Below are positions 1 through 7,540 of a stretch of DNA of 64,000 nt, piece after piece (within the stretch, counting starts at the first letter, position 1; the number at the start of each line of letters is the position of its first letter). A program made the translations under genes and the position numbers. The DNA is from a bacterium (lineage in GTDB: Bacteria; Cyanobacteriota; Vampirovibrionia; Gastranaerophilales; Gastranaerophilaceae), in NCBI GenBank assembly GCA_017626055.1, contig JAGAJM010000004.1, forward strand, positions 1-64,000, written 5' to 3'. The notes under the pieces were generated by a model that made no database searches, was not told the origin of the DNA, and saw only the letters and a list, made by a program, of their open reading frames with translations.

Positions 1-94
1 CTATCCCAACTTTTTCTGCAAGTTGGGCTTGGGTTAATTTTATTTTAGTTCTTAATTCCTTAATGCGGAGCCCTAACAATTGTTTGACAGTCAT
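1..94 (-). CDS. XRE-family transcriptional regulator, N-terminal fragment (runs off the window)
   Basis: Only the first 31 codons are inside the window. They begin with ATG at 94 behind a strong aaaaggaggc ribosome site. The peptide contains GLRIKELRTK followed by LTQAQLAEKVG, the first two helices of a Cro/C1-type helix-turn-helix. It closely resembles the regulator at 27297 (GLRIRELRK, LTQEQLAELV). The gene is divergent from the glycosyltransferase pair that starts at 256, so it may control those genes. Recognition as XRE is good; its ligand and targets are unknown. Confidence 0.75.
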   Translation of the reverse strand, partial: MTVKQLLGLRIKELRTKIKLTQAQLAEKVGI

Positions 95-160
95 AATGCC
101 TCCTTTTAGGAGTTTAGAATATCGTATAAAAAAATCAAACCATAAATCAGGTAATAAATA

Positions 161-189
161 TTGACAAAATTCTAGATTATAAGTAATAT
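161..189 (+). promoter_or_regulatory. Sigma-70 promoter of the glycosyltransferase pair
   Basis: TTGACA at 161-166 is followed, after a 17-nt spacer, by TAATAT at 184-189. This is a near-consensus promoter pointing to the gene at 256 and leaves a leader of about 60 nt. Confidence 0.6.
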
Positions 190-218
190 TGTCTGTGTAA
201 AATATAGACTATTGTCTA
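188..218. promoter_or_regulatory. Operator-like repeats at the transcription start
   Basis: ATTGTCT occurs at 188-194 and again at 211-217, 23 nt apart. The second copy is part of a dyad, TAGAC (205-209) and GTCTA (214-218). The repeats cover the expected transcription start of the promoter at 161-189, where a repressor would act. The divergent XRE regulator at 94 is the obvious candidate. This is inferred from position and symmetry only. Confidence 0.35.
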
Positions 219-255
219 ATTTAATTACTTATTTTATGGATTAATATAAAAAATT

Positions 256-1173
256 ATGGAAAAGATTATTAAAGTTTCTGTTATAGTGCCTGTCTATAAT
301 GTAGAAAAGTATCTTAAAAGATGTTTGGATAATCTAATCAATCAAACTCTTTCAGATATTGAAATTGTCTGTGTAAATGATGGCTCAACAGATAATTCAT
401 TAGAAATATTAGAAAATTATTCAAAACAAGATGAAAGAATAAAAATTATAAACCAGCAAAATGGTGGTTTATCTGTTGCGAGAAATACTGGCATGGAAGT
501 TGCAGTTGGTGAATATATAGGTTTTGTTGATTCTGATGATTGGGTAGATGTTGATTTTTATGAAAAACTTTATAATGCTGCCAAAAATAATGATTGCGAT
601 ATTGCAGTTGCAGACTTTTTGAGAAAACACCCTAAAAAAGATAAAAAACGCTTACATATAAAAGAAGAAAAAGTTTATTCAACTCCAGAAGACAAATATA
701 TGATTTGTAGAACTTTTAGAGAGGGTTGTGTTTGGAATAAAATTTATAGAAAAAGTTTGTTAGATAAAATTAATTTAAAATTTGTGCCTGGAATGTATTA
801 TGAAGATAGAGATTTTACTGCTCGTTCTTTATTTTATTCAGACAAATTGGTTACTGTTCCAAATACTTATTATAACTATTTTGTAAACCCAGTATCAATT
901 GTTCAAACAACAATGAATGAGAAAAAAATAGAACATTATCATTTGGTAAGAAAACAAACAGTTGAATTTATTATAAAAAATAATATTGATGTTCCAGATG
1001 GCTTGTATAAGTACGAAAGAGATAGATTTTATTTATTTGGAAAACTTTTATATTCAATAAAGGAAAGTACAAAATCTGATGTAATTTATCTTTTTGGAAA
1101 AATAAAATTATTTAAAATAAGGAAAAGAAAAAATGATACCAAAGATAATTCATTATGTTTGGGTTGGAAATAA
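256..1173 (+). CDS. Glycosyltransferase family 2
   Basis: This 305-residue protein has a GT-A fold, seen from VSVIVPVYN (7-15), NDGSTD (41-46), GGLSVARNTG (70-79) and the metal-binding DSDDW (92-96). Such enzymes transfer a sugar from a nucleotide-sugar donor in the cytoplasm, here presumably to a surface polysaccharide or LPS outer-core acceptor. There is no membrane segment. No Shine-Dalgarno sequence precedes the ATG. The 3' end overlaps the next glycosyltransferase by 41 nt, so the two are probably translated from one mRNA. Acceptor and sugar cannot be told from sequence. Confidence 0.9.
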   Translation: MEKIIKVSVIVPVYNVEKYLKRCLDNLINQTLSDIEIVCVNDGSTDNSLEILENYSKQDERIKIINQQNGGLSVARNTGMEVAVGEYIGFVDSDDWVDVDFYEKLYNAAKNNDCDIAVADFLRKHPKKDKKRLHIKEEKVYSTPEDKYMICRTFREGCVWNKIYRKSLLDKINLKFVPGMYYEDRDFTARSLFYSDKLVTVPNTYYNYFVNPVSIVQTTMNEKKIEHYHLVRKQTVEFIIKNNIDVPDGLYKYERDRFYLFGKLLYSIKESTKSDVIYLFGKIKLFKIRKRKNDTKDNSLCLGWK

Positions 1174-1915
1174 TGAAAAACCTGAAATTGTTTTAAAATG
1201 TATAGAGTCGTGGAAAAAATATTGTCCAGATTTTGAAATAATAGAATGGAATAATGACTCATTAAAAGAAATAGATAATAAATATGTTTCCCAAGCGTTC
1301 GAATGTAAAAAATGGGCATTTGTTTCTGATTATTTAAGATTGTATGCTCTTAAAAATTTTGGTGGATTTTATTTTGACACAGATTTAGAAATAACAAATA
1401 GTTTGGATGAATTTTTAGATAAAGATTTTGTAACTGGTTTTGAAGAGTTTAACGGAAAAGTAGCGCCAATAACGGCTTTAATGGGGGCTAAAAAAGATAG
1501 TAAAATAATTTCTGATCTTTTATCAGAATATGATGATATTGATTTTATAAAAAATGGCAAAATGGATACCACAACCAATGTAACACGAATTACGAAATAT
1601 TTTGAAAAGAAGTTTAACTATACTTCAAAAAATAAATCAGATGAGGAATTTTTATTAGAAGAAAATTCAATAATTTATCCAGTATATTATTTTTGTACCC
1701 AAAAAGATGGAAAGGTAAATTATTCTATTCATCATTACAATGGTTCTTGGGTGGATGGTTATTCCAGAAAAAATATGTTTAAGTTGGGTCAAAAACAAAT
1801 TGTTCGTTTTCACAGAAGAAAAAAAGTAAACAATACAAATTATCCGCTTTTAAAAAACGAAAAAATAACGCACAAATTAAAAATTATGGATTACGAAATT
1901 TGTATAGTTGAATAA
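1133..1915 (+). CDS. Glycosyltransferase with DXD motif (GT32 type, capsular polysaccharide synthesis)
   Basis: This 260-residue protein opens with IPKIIHYVWVG and has GGFYFDTDLEI (77-87) with the DXD metal site at 82-84, as in the Gly_transf_sug / GT32 family (Och1- and capsule-type transferases). It starts 41 nt inside the upstream GT2 gene, behind an AAGGAAAAG-like ribosome site. The two together look like a short glycan-extension module regulated by the divergent XRE gene. The exact linkage is unknown. Confidence 0.85.
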   Translation: MIPKIIHYVWVGNNEKPEIVLKCIESWKKYCPDFEIIEWNNDSLKEIDNKYVSQAFECKKWAFVSDYLRLYALKNFGGFYFDTDLEITNSLDEFLDKDFVTGFEEFNGKVAPITALMGAKKDSKIISDLLSEYDDIDFIKNGKMDTTTNVTRITKYFEKKFNYTSKNKSDEEFLLEENSIIYPVYYFCTQKDGKVNYSIHHYNGSWVDGYSRKNMFKLGQKQIVRFHRRKKVNNTNYPLLKNEKITHKLKIMDYEICIVE

Positions 1916-1923
1916 TTAAAAAA

Positions 1924-3165
1924 TTATAAATCAATCATTTTCATTATCATTTTTCTATCAACTTTTATTTGAGAACCAGTTTCAAGATTTTTGATAGAAA
2001 CTTGATTATTTAAAATTTCATCTTCACCTAAAATAAATGCGTATTTTGCAACTTTTGCGGCTTTTTCTAATTGTTTTGTGAATTTTTTATTAGAAAGGTC
2101 AAATTCAACATTCAAACCATCATTTCTCAATTCTTCAGCAAGTAAAAATGCATCAGTTGGAAAATTTGAAACAATAAAACCATCTAATTTTTTAGATTTT
2201 TTTTCTGGTAAAAGAGAAATCAATCTTTCCATACCCATAGCAAAACCAACCGCAGGAGTTGGTTCTCCACCAAGTTGACCAACTAAAGCATCATATCTTC
2301 CACCACCACAAACGGCATTTTGAGAACCTAAATTGTTTGATTTAATTTCAAAAACAGTTCTGTTATAGTAATCCAAACCTCTTACAAGAAGTTTATTTTC
2401 GTTGTATTTAACATTCATTCTATCTAAATACAATTTCAATTCTGTATAATGCTCTGCACACTCTTCGCAAATGAAATCAGAATTGATTACTTCTTGAACT
2501 TCTGGTTTTTCAAAAATCTTTTTACAAGACTCAACTTTACAATCCAAAAGTCTTAGTGGATTTTTTTCATATCTATTTTGACAATCTTCGCAAAGTTCTT
2601 CAAAATAAGGTTTTAAAACTGCTTTAAGTTTATTTTTAAACTCATCACGACAAGTTGGACAACCAAGAGAGTTTAATTCAACTTCCAAATCATTAAGACC
2701 AAGGGCTTTTAGGTAATTAACTGCCATCAAAATAACTTCAGCATCAGCAGTTGCTTGTTTTATCCCAAACATTTCAACACCAACTTGGTGGAATTGTCTT
2801 TGGCGACCAGCTTGAGGTCTTTCATATCTAAACATTGGACCTTTATACCAAAGTTTTACAGGGGCAGAAAGTCTAGACATACCATTTTCAATATAAGAAC
2901 GAACCACACCAGCAGTATTTTCTGGTCTTAGAGTAATTGAGCGATCACTTTTTTCAAAAGTGTACATTTCTTTATTTACTATGTCAGTTGTATCACCAAC
3001 ACCACGAGAAAAAAGTTCTGTAACTTCAATAATAGGGGTTCTAATTTCTTTAAATCCGTATTTTGAAAAAACTTCATCTGCTTTTTGTTCTATAAAATGC
3101 CACATCTCAATTTCTTGTGGCAAAATGTCTTTTGTTCCTTTTAAAACTTTTAATATATTAGCCAT
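1924..3165 (-). CDS. hisS: Histidyl-tRNA synthetase
   Basis: Class II aminoacyl-tRNA synthetase that charges tRNA-His in the cytoplasm. Its 413 residues are close to the usual bacterial length. The N-terminal GTKDILPQE, motif 2 (MFRYERPQAGRQRQFHQ), the histidine-specific LVRGLDYYNRTVFE and motif 3 (VGFAMGMERL) are all present, followed by a C-terminal anticodon-binding domain. It converges on the glycosyltransferase gene, with 8 nt between the stop codons, and diverges from gloA. Housekeeping gene, with no anomalies seen. Confidence 0.97.
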   Translation of the reverse strand: MANILKVLKGTKDILPQEIEMWHFIEQKADEVFSKYGFKEIRTPIIEVTELFSRGVGDTTDIVNKEMYTFEKSDRSITLRPENTAGVVRSYIENGMSRLSAPVKLWYKGPMFRYERPQAGRQRQFHQVGVEMFGIKQATADAEVILMAVNYLKALGLNDLEVELNSLGCPTCRDEFKNKLKAVLKPYFEELCEDCQNRYEKNPLRLLDCKVESCKKIFEKPEVQEVINSDFICEECAEHYTELKLYLDRMNVKYNENKLLVRGLDYYNRTVFEIKSNNLGSQNAVCGGGRYDALVGQLGGEPTPAVGFAMGMERLISLLPEKKSKKLDGFIVSNFPTDAFLLAEELRNDGLNVEFDLSNKKFTKQLEKAAKVAKYAFILGEDEILNNQVSIKNLETGSQIKVDRKMIMKMIDL

Positions 3166-3233
3166 AAATCAATTATATTATTTCAAACAGAGATGTCAAT
3201 TTTGTGTTATACTTGATAAAAAGAGGGGGTTTT

Positions 3234-3617
3234 ATGAAACTATTACATACGATGATTAGAGTGAAAGATGCTGAAGCAAGTTTGAAGTTTTATACTGAAC
3301 TTTTGAATATGAAGTTGGATAAAAAGAAAAGGCTTGATGATTGTTGGTTGTACTTTTTGACAGATGAAGATGGTACAACTCAACTTGAATTAACTTACAA
3401 TGATGAAACCCCTGAAGGTGGTTATAATTTAGGTTCAGGGTTTGGTCATTTGGCATTTTCTGTTGAATCTTTAGACAAATTCACAGAAAAAATGAACGAT
3501 TTAGGTTACAAATACTTATATGAACCATTTGATTTAAACGGAAAAGGAACAAGAATTGCTTTTGTAAATGATCCAGATGGTTATGAAGTTGAACTTATTG
3601 AAAAAGTTGTTTGGTAA
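3234..3617 (+). CDS. gloA: Lactoylglutathione lyase (glyoxalase I)
   Basis: This 127-residue vicinal-oxygen-chelate protein should isomerise the methylglyoxal-thiol hemithioacetal. The four metal ligands expected from E. coli GloA are visible: His5 (KLLHTMIRV), Glu52 (LELTYN), His72 (FGHLAFSV) and Glu120 (GYEVELIE). I chose the ATG at 3234 because AGAGGGGG sits just upstream; an in-frame start at 3204 has no such site. The gene is divergent from hisS and followed by a strong terminator. Which low-molecular-weight thiol this organism uses is not shown. Confidence 0.92.
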   Translation: MKLLHTMIRVKDAEASLKFYTELLNMKLDKKKRLDDCWLYFLTDEDGTTQLELTYNDETPEGGYNLGSGFGHLAFSVESLDKFTEKMNDLGYKYLYEPFDLNGKGTRIAFVNDPDGYEVELIEKVVW

Positions 3618-3624
3618 AAAGAAA

Positions 3625-3645
3625 GGGAACTGATTTTCAGTTCCC
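3625..3645. terminator. Bidirectional terminator between gloA and the next gene
   Basis: Perfect 9-bp inverted repeat, GGGAACTGA (3625-3633) and TCAGTTCCC (3637-3645), with a 3-nt loop. It is flanked by a T-rich tail on the plus strand and an A-run (T-run on the minus strand) on the other side. It serves gloA and the convergent gene ending at 3660. Confidence 0.8.
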
Positions 3646-3659
3646 TATTTAATTGGATA

Positions 3660-4229
3660 TTATTTTGAGAATATTGATTGATATCTTTCAGAAATTCTTT
3701 CTTTTATAATCTTACCTGATTCACTATTAGGTGATTCTATTAGATTTAAAGAAAAAGATAAGGTATCATAAACTTTAATTTTTCCATTTATACCACCACC
3801 TTTTTCTACATCCATATCAAACATTGATAATAATGCAGTTATTTCTTTAGCATTTAAAGTTTTACCGCCATCAACGTTAATATTATGGAATGAATTTTTA
3901 GCAGCTTGAATAAATTCAGCATCGTTTTTGTATTCATCAGATAAAGGTGCCATTTGAGATTTTACAAATTCATCTATTGTTAATTCTCCATTATCATTAC
4001 CATAAGTTTTATCTAAATGTTCAATGTATGATTGACCAAAATTTATAAATCCTTTTTTATATTCAGAATCAATACGATCAATATCAGCTTGAGTTTTGTT
4101 TGGTTTTTTAACAAGTTCTCGCCAACTATCAGGAAGAACTACGAATTGTTCTTGGTAAGCAGATCTACCTGCGGCACCTGTACGAGTGGCAAAAGCTTCA
4201 TAATTTTTTCCCAAACTATCTATTCCCAT
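3660..4229 (-). CDS. Hypothetical protein with EF-hand-like segments
   Basis: 189 residues, no signal peptide or membrane segment. It has a GGGGAATT-type ribosome site before the ATG. Three acidic, Asp/Asn/Gly-rich stretches resemble EF-hand loops: NDNGELTIDEF, NVDGGKTLNAKEI and MDVEKGGGINGKI. None is a perfect canonical loop, because position 1 or 6 deviates. A calcium-binding or calcium-folded cytoplasmic or exported protein is possible. I do not recognise the family. It is isolated between gloA and murA, with its own promoter region and a shared terminator. Confidence 0.7.
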   Translation of the reverse strand: MGIDSLGKNYEAFATRTGAAGRSAYQEQFVVLPDSWRELVKKPNKTQADIDRIDSEYKKGFINFGQSYIEHLDKTYGNDNGELTIDEFVKSQMAPLSDEYKNDAEFIQAAKNSFHNINVDGGKTLNAKEITALLSMFDMDVEKGGGINGKIKVYDTLSFSLNLIESPNSESGKIIKERISERYQSIFSK

Positions 4230-4326
4230 AATAATTCCCCATAAATATTCCTTATATTTATATAAAGTATTTTCGGATTTAAAAATTGCCTAAGATTAAA
4301 AAATAATATTTACAAATTGTAATTTA

Positions 4327-4355
4327 TTTACATAAAACCGCTAGAATTGTATTAT
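4327..4355 (+). promoter_or_regulatory. Promoter of murA
   Basis: TTTACA (4327-4332), a 17-nt spacer and TATTAT (4350-4355) give a good sigma-70 promoter. It leaves a leader of about 35 nt before the murA TTG start. Confidence 0.6.
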
Positions 4356-4396
4356 TATGTAAGAATAGACATAAAACCATTCTTTCGGAGGCTAAA

Positions 4397-5716
4397 TTGG
4401 TAGAAAGATTTTATATAAAAGGTGGAACCCCATTAAAGGGCGAAGTTTGTATAGGTGGTGCTAAAAACTCTGTTTTAAAGTTAATGGCAGCAGCTATTTT
4501 GGCAAAAGGTGAATCAAAAATTTATAATGTACCTGATTTAACAGACGTTGAGATTATGCTGAGTGTAATTGCTCAATTAGGTGCAAAAACAAGTTATAAC
4601 AAAGAAGAAAAATCATTAACAATTGATGCAACAGATATTACAAATATCACTGCAAGTTATGAATTAGTAAGTAAAATGAGAGCATCTTTTATTGTATTAG
4701 GTGCTTTAGTTTCCCGTTGTAAAGAAGCTAGAGTTGCATTACCTGGCGGTTGTGCTATTGGTGAAAGACGAGTTGACTTCCATATTCGTGGTTTGGAATC
4801 TTTGGGTGCTAAAATCAAAATCGAAAACGGATATGTTCATGCAAAAACTAACAAACTTGTTGGTGCTGACATTTATTTAGATATTCCATCAGTTGGTGCA
4901 ACAGAAAATATAATGCTTGCATCCGTTCTGGCTGAAGGTTCTACAAAAATTCAGAACGCAGCACAAGAGCCTGAAATTGTTGATTTAGCGAATTTCTTAA
5001 ATGCTATGGGTGCAGATGTTAATGGTGCAGGGACATCTGAAATTATTATCAATGGCGTAAAGCAAGCTGACTTACATCCAATTGAATACACAACAATTCC
5101 AGATAGAATTGAGGCTGGAACCTTTATGACAGCTATTGTTGCGACAAAAGGTAAAGGTATTATCAGAAATATTTATCCAGCACATTTGACATTCTTTACA
5201 GATAAATTATTGAAAATGGGTGCGAATATTAAACTTATTGACCCTACTTCAATGGAAGTAAGTTGTAAAAATAGATTAAATTCAATCAATTACGTAACTC
5301 AGCCATATCCAGGTTTTCCAACAGACTTGCAATCTATGGCGATGACACTTTTAACAACCGCAAATGGTGTTGGTATTATCACAGAAAGTTTGTATGAAAA
5401 CAGATTTATGCAAGTGCCTGACTTAAACAGAATGGGTGCTGATATTCATCAAGACAGAAATCACGCAATCATTAAAGGTGTGAAAAAACTTTCTGGTGCG
5501 ACATTAACTGCAAGTGATTTGAGAGCAGGTGCTTCTTTAGTTGTTGCAGCGTTAATGGCAGAAGGAAATTCTGTTGTTGAAAAACTACATCATATAGATA
5601 GAGGATACGAAAATTTTGAAAATAAGATAAGATTGTTAGGAGGGAAAATAGAACGTAGAGTCGAAGAGTCCCCAACAAACCTAACGGAGGGAATACATAA
5701 TGAGTCCTACTTATAA
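4397..5716 (+). CDS. murA: UDP-N-acetylglucosamine 1-carboxyvinyltransferase
   Basis: Catalyses the first committed step of peptidoglycan synthesis, adding enolpyruvate from PEP to UDP-GlcNAc. At 439 residues it is slightly longer than E. coli MurA (419). The N-terminal GGAKNSVLK (Lys23, Asn24) and the catalytic Cys119 in LPGGCAIGERR are present; a Cys at this site predicts fosfomycin sensitivity. The start is TTG at 4397, supported by CGGAGG at 4386-4391 and no better ATG. The C-terminal tail is extended and its last 17 nt overlap the next gene, so the two are probably translationally coupled. Confidence 0.96.
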   Translation: MVERFYIKGGTPLKGEVCIGGAKNSVLKLMAAAILAKGESKIYNVPDLTDVEIMLSVIAQLGAKTSYNKEEKSLTIDATDITNITASYELVSKMRASFIVLGALVSRCKEARVALPGGCAIGERRVDFHIRGLESLGAKIKIENGYVHAKTNKLVGADIYLDIPSVGATENIMLASVLAEGSTKIQNAAQEPEIVDLANFLNAMGADVNGAGTSEIIINGVKQADLHPIEYTTIPDRIEAGTFMTAIVATKGKGIIRNIYPAHLTFFTDKLLKMGANIKLIDPTSMEVSCKNRLNSINYVTQPYPGFPTDLQSMAMTLLTTANGVGIITESLYENRFMQVPDLNRMGADIHQDRNHAIIKGVKKLSGATLTASDLRAGASLVVAALMAEGNSVVEKLHHIDRGYENFENKIRLLGGKIERRVEESPTNLTEGIHNESYL

Positions 5717-6038
5717 ACGTTGGTACGATCATGACCCATTATTATTAGAAGTAATTGAGCTTTTGAGAAATTATCAAACAGAACTAAGAGCTCAAGCAGA
5801 GATATTTTTGCAAAAAATCGAAGAAAAAGTTTCAAAAGAAACTATTGATAAATTTTATGCTATGGTGAAACCTGTTAATGCTAACAATCGTTGGTACGAT
5901 AAGGATCCAGTGATTTCAAGAACAGTTGAAATCTTGAGAATTGTTCCACCAGAAGCTCAAAGAATTTGTGCTCAAAACTTCATTAAAACACTTAGAGAAA
6001 TGGGTATTGAGTACGAAAGCCAAAACGTACAAATATAA
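5700..6038 (+). CDS. Small protein with two copies of an RWYDxDP domain, coupled to murA
   Basis: 112 residues made of two homologous halves. The first begins RWYDHDPLLLEVIELLR and the second RWYDKDPVISRTVEILR, each followed by an Ala/Gln-rich helix ending in F-[IL]-x-[KT]-[LI]. No signal peptide or membrane segment. The gene starts inside the murA 3' end behind AACGGAGGG, so it is co-translated with murA and may work with it or simply travel with it. I do not recognise the family; a helical, possibly dimer-like scaffold is the most I can infer. Confidence 0.8.
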   Translation: MSPTYKRWYDHDPLLLEVIELLRNYQTELRAQAEIFLQKIEEKVSKETIDKFYAMVKPVNANNRWYDKDPVISRTVEILRIVPPEAQRICAQNFIKTLREMGIEYESQNVQI

Positions 6039-6045
6039 AGTTATG

Positions 6046-6077
6046 AGATTCTACGGGCTAAAGCCCTCTGAATGACA
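6046..6077. repeat. Palindromic intergenic repeat, REP-like
   Basis: A 32-nt element begins AGATTCT, has a central perfect palindrome GGGCT-AA-AGCCC (6055-6066) and ends TGAATGACA. Its ends match the pattern of the 27-bp repeats that flank the GIY-YIG gene near 59.5-59.9 kb (AGATCCT at one end, GGATGACA at the other). It lies between the murA operon stop and its terminator, a typical site for dispersed palindromes. Confidence 0.5.
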
Positions 6078-6122
6078 TAATAAAATTTTTCGTAATAGTA
6101 GAAGATTAGTGTAGTAGTAGAA

Positions 6123-6154
6123 AAAAGAACTCTCAGATTACCGAGAGTTCTTTT
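6123..6154. terminator. Bidirectional terminator after the murA operon
   Basis: Perfect 12-bp inverted repeat, AAAAGAACTCTC (6123-6134) and GAGAGTTCTTTT (6143-6154), with an 8-nt loop. It ends both the murA operon and the convergent gene at 6176. Confidence 0.85.
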
Positions 6155-6175
6155 AGTTTTATTTTTTAGGTTTAA

Positions 6176-7414
6176 TTATAACACTTTGATTAATTCACTA
6201 CTTTCATTGAAGCCCATCAATATTTGATCTTCTGGGGAATTATGTTCGATATATGTTGTAAGTTTTCCATTTGGTTCATAAACGGCGATTTTTTCTTGTT
6301 TTGTATTGTCATTCATAACAGAAACTTCAACTGAGCCATTGTCAACAAAGTTTGTTGTTTTGAACGTATTTTCGCCAATTTTTTCTTCAACAGTATAGCT
6401 TTTTCCATAATCGTGGTAAACGATGTATTTAACATTGTTAGGATCTTGAGCATCTTCAATACCTGTTAATGTACCATTTACATCAAATGTGTGGGTAATA
6501 GAACCTGTTGCAGTTTGAGTTGTAATTCTTTCAATTTCACCATTTGAGTAGAATTGTTTTTGTCCTTCAACTTGTTTTGGGTCATAACCTAAAACATAAG
6601 GTTGTGCAGGAACAAGTTGAGTATCTGCTTGAGGGTTTTTACCTGTTGTATTAGGAATTGGTTCTTGTTTTTTGTTTTCAACACTTGCCAATTTACCATT
6701 TACGTATTTTTCTGTTTTAACAGTGTAATTTTTGCGATCAATAATTTCAAGTTCTCTTATTTGACCATTTTTATCATAGTCAATAGATCTTGAAGATTTA
6801 GTCAATTTGCAATCTTCTAAAATAGCAGTAGAACCATCTTCACGTGCAATATAACGTTTTTCAAAACCATTTGGTCCATATTCAGTGGTTGTAGCATAGA
6901 ATAATTCACCATTGCCGCCATATCCTGAGTTTTGAACGGATCTACCTTGTTCATCAAGAGTTTGAAGTTGGTATTTTAACACCTCAACTTTACCATTTTC
7001 TATCTTATTAAAGTTTTCTTGAACTGAGATTAGTTTGCCAGTTGAGTTGTCATATGTTTCAATTTTTCTGATTGCATCATTTGGAGCCATAATATCAGTT
7101 TTATAAACAGTTGTTGTATCATTAAAACGTCTAACAATAGCACTTAATGTTCCGTCAGCTGAAGTGATTCTTTCACCTTCCATTGAGTGTACCATTTCTG
7201 GAGTTATAATAGTTGGAGTTAGTGGTGTAATTGTTTTTGGTGCAGCTGGAGCACTATTTGCAATTGGTTGATTATAAGCAGCAAGAGCTTTTAAACCATC
7301 CATATTAGGATTATCCATTGGTGCATAAATTTGACGAGGTTGAGTTGCAACTTGTTGGGGTGCCATCATTGTCGTATTTTGTACCATTGGACTTAAATTA
7401 ACCGGATTTATCAT
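6176..7414 (-). CDS. Hypothetical protein with degenerate 20-25 residue repeats
   Basis: 412 residues. The N-terminal ~70 residues are Pro/Ala/Gln/Thr-rich and unstructured-looking (LTPTIITPEM). The rest is a run of short beta-rich units of the type xxYDNSTGKLISVQE, YDKNGQIRELEIID, YSNGEIERITTQ and FDVNGTLTGIED. These resemble YwqK/MORN- or YD-like repeats with a N-G-x-[IL] turn in each unit. There is no signal peptide, so the cell location is unclear. It stands alone between the murA terminator and mfd. Family not identified. Confidence 0.75.
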   Translation of the reverse strand: MINPVNLSPMVQNTTMMAPQQVATQPRQIYAPMDNPNMDGLKALAAYNQPIANSAPAAPKTITPLTPTIITPEMVHSMEGERITSADGTLSAIVRRFNDTTTVYKTDIMAPNDAIRKIETYDNSTGKLISVQENFNKIENGKVEVLKYQLQTLDEQGRSVQNSGYGGNGELFYATTTEYGPNGFEKRYIAREDGSTAILEDCKLTKSSRSIDYDKNGQIRELEIIDRKNYTVKTEKYVNGKLASVENKKQEPIPNTTGKNPQADTQLVPAQPYVLGYDPKQVEGQKQFYSNGEIERITTQTATGSITHTFDVNGTLTGIEDAQDPNNVKYIVYHDYGKSYTVEEKIGENTFKTTNFVDNGSVEVSVMNDNTKQEKIAVYEPNGKLTTYIEHNSPEDQILMGFNESSELIKVL

Positions 7415-7540
7415 TTTCCCTACCTTTAAATTTTACATACTACACTATTATCACAAAAACTTAAAATAAAAATTAATTGCCTTTATGTTAAATATTGTAA
7501 ATAGGTTAAAAATATTGATAAGTATTATATAATGTAAGAT

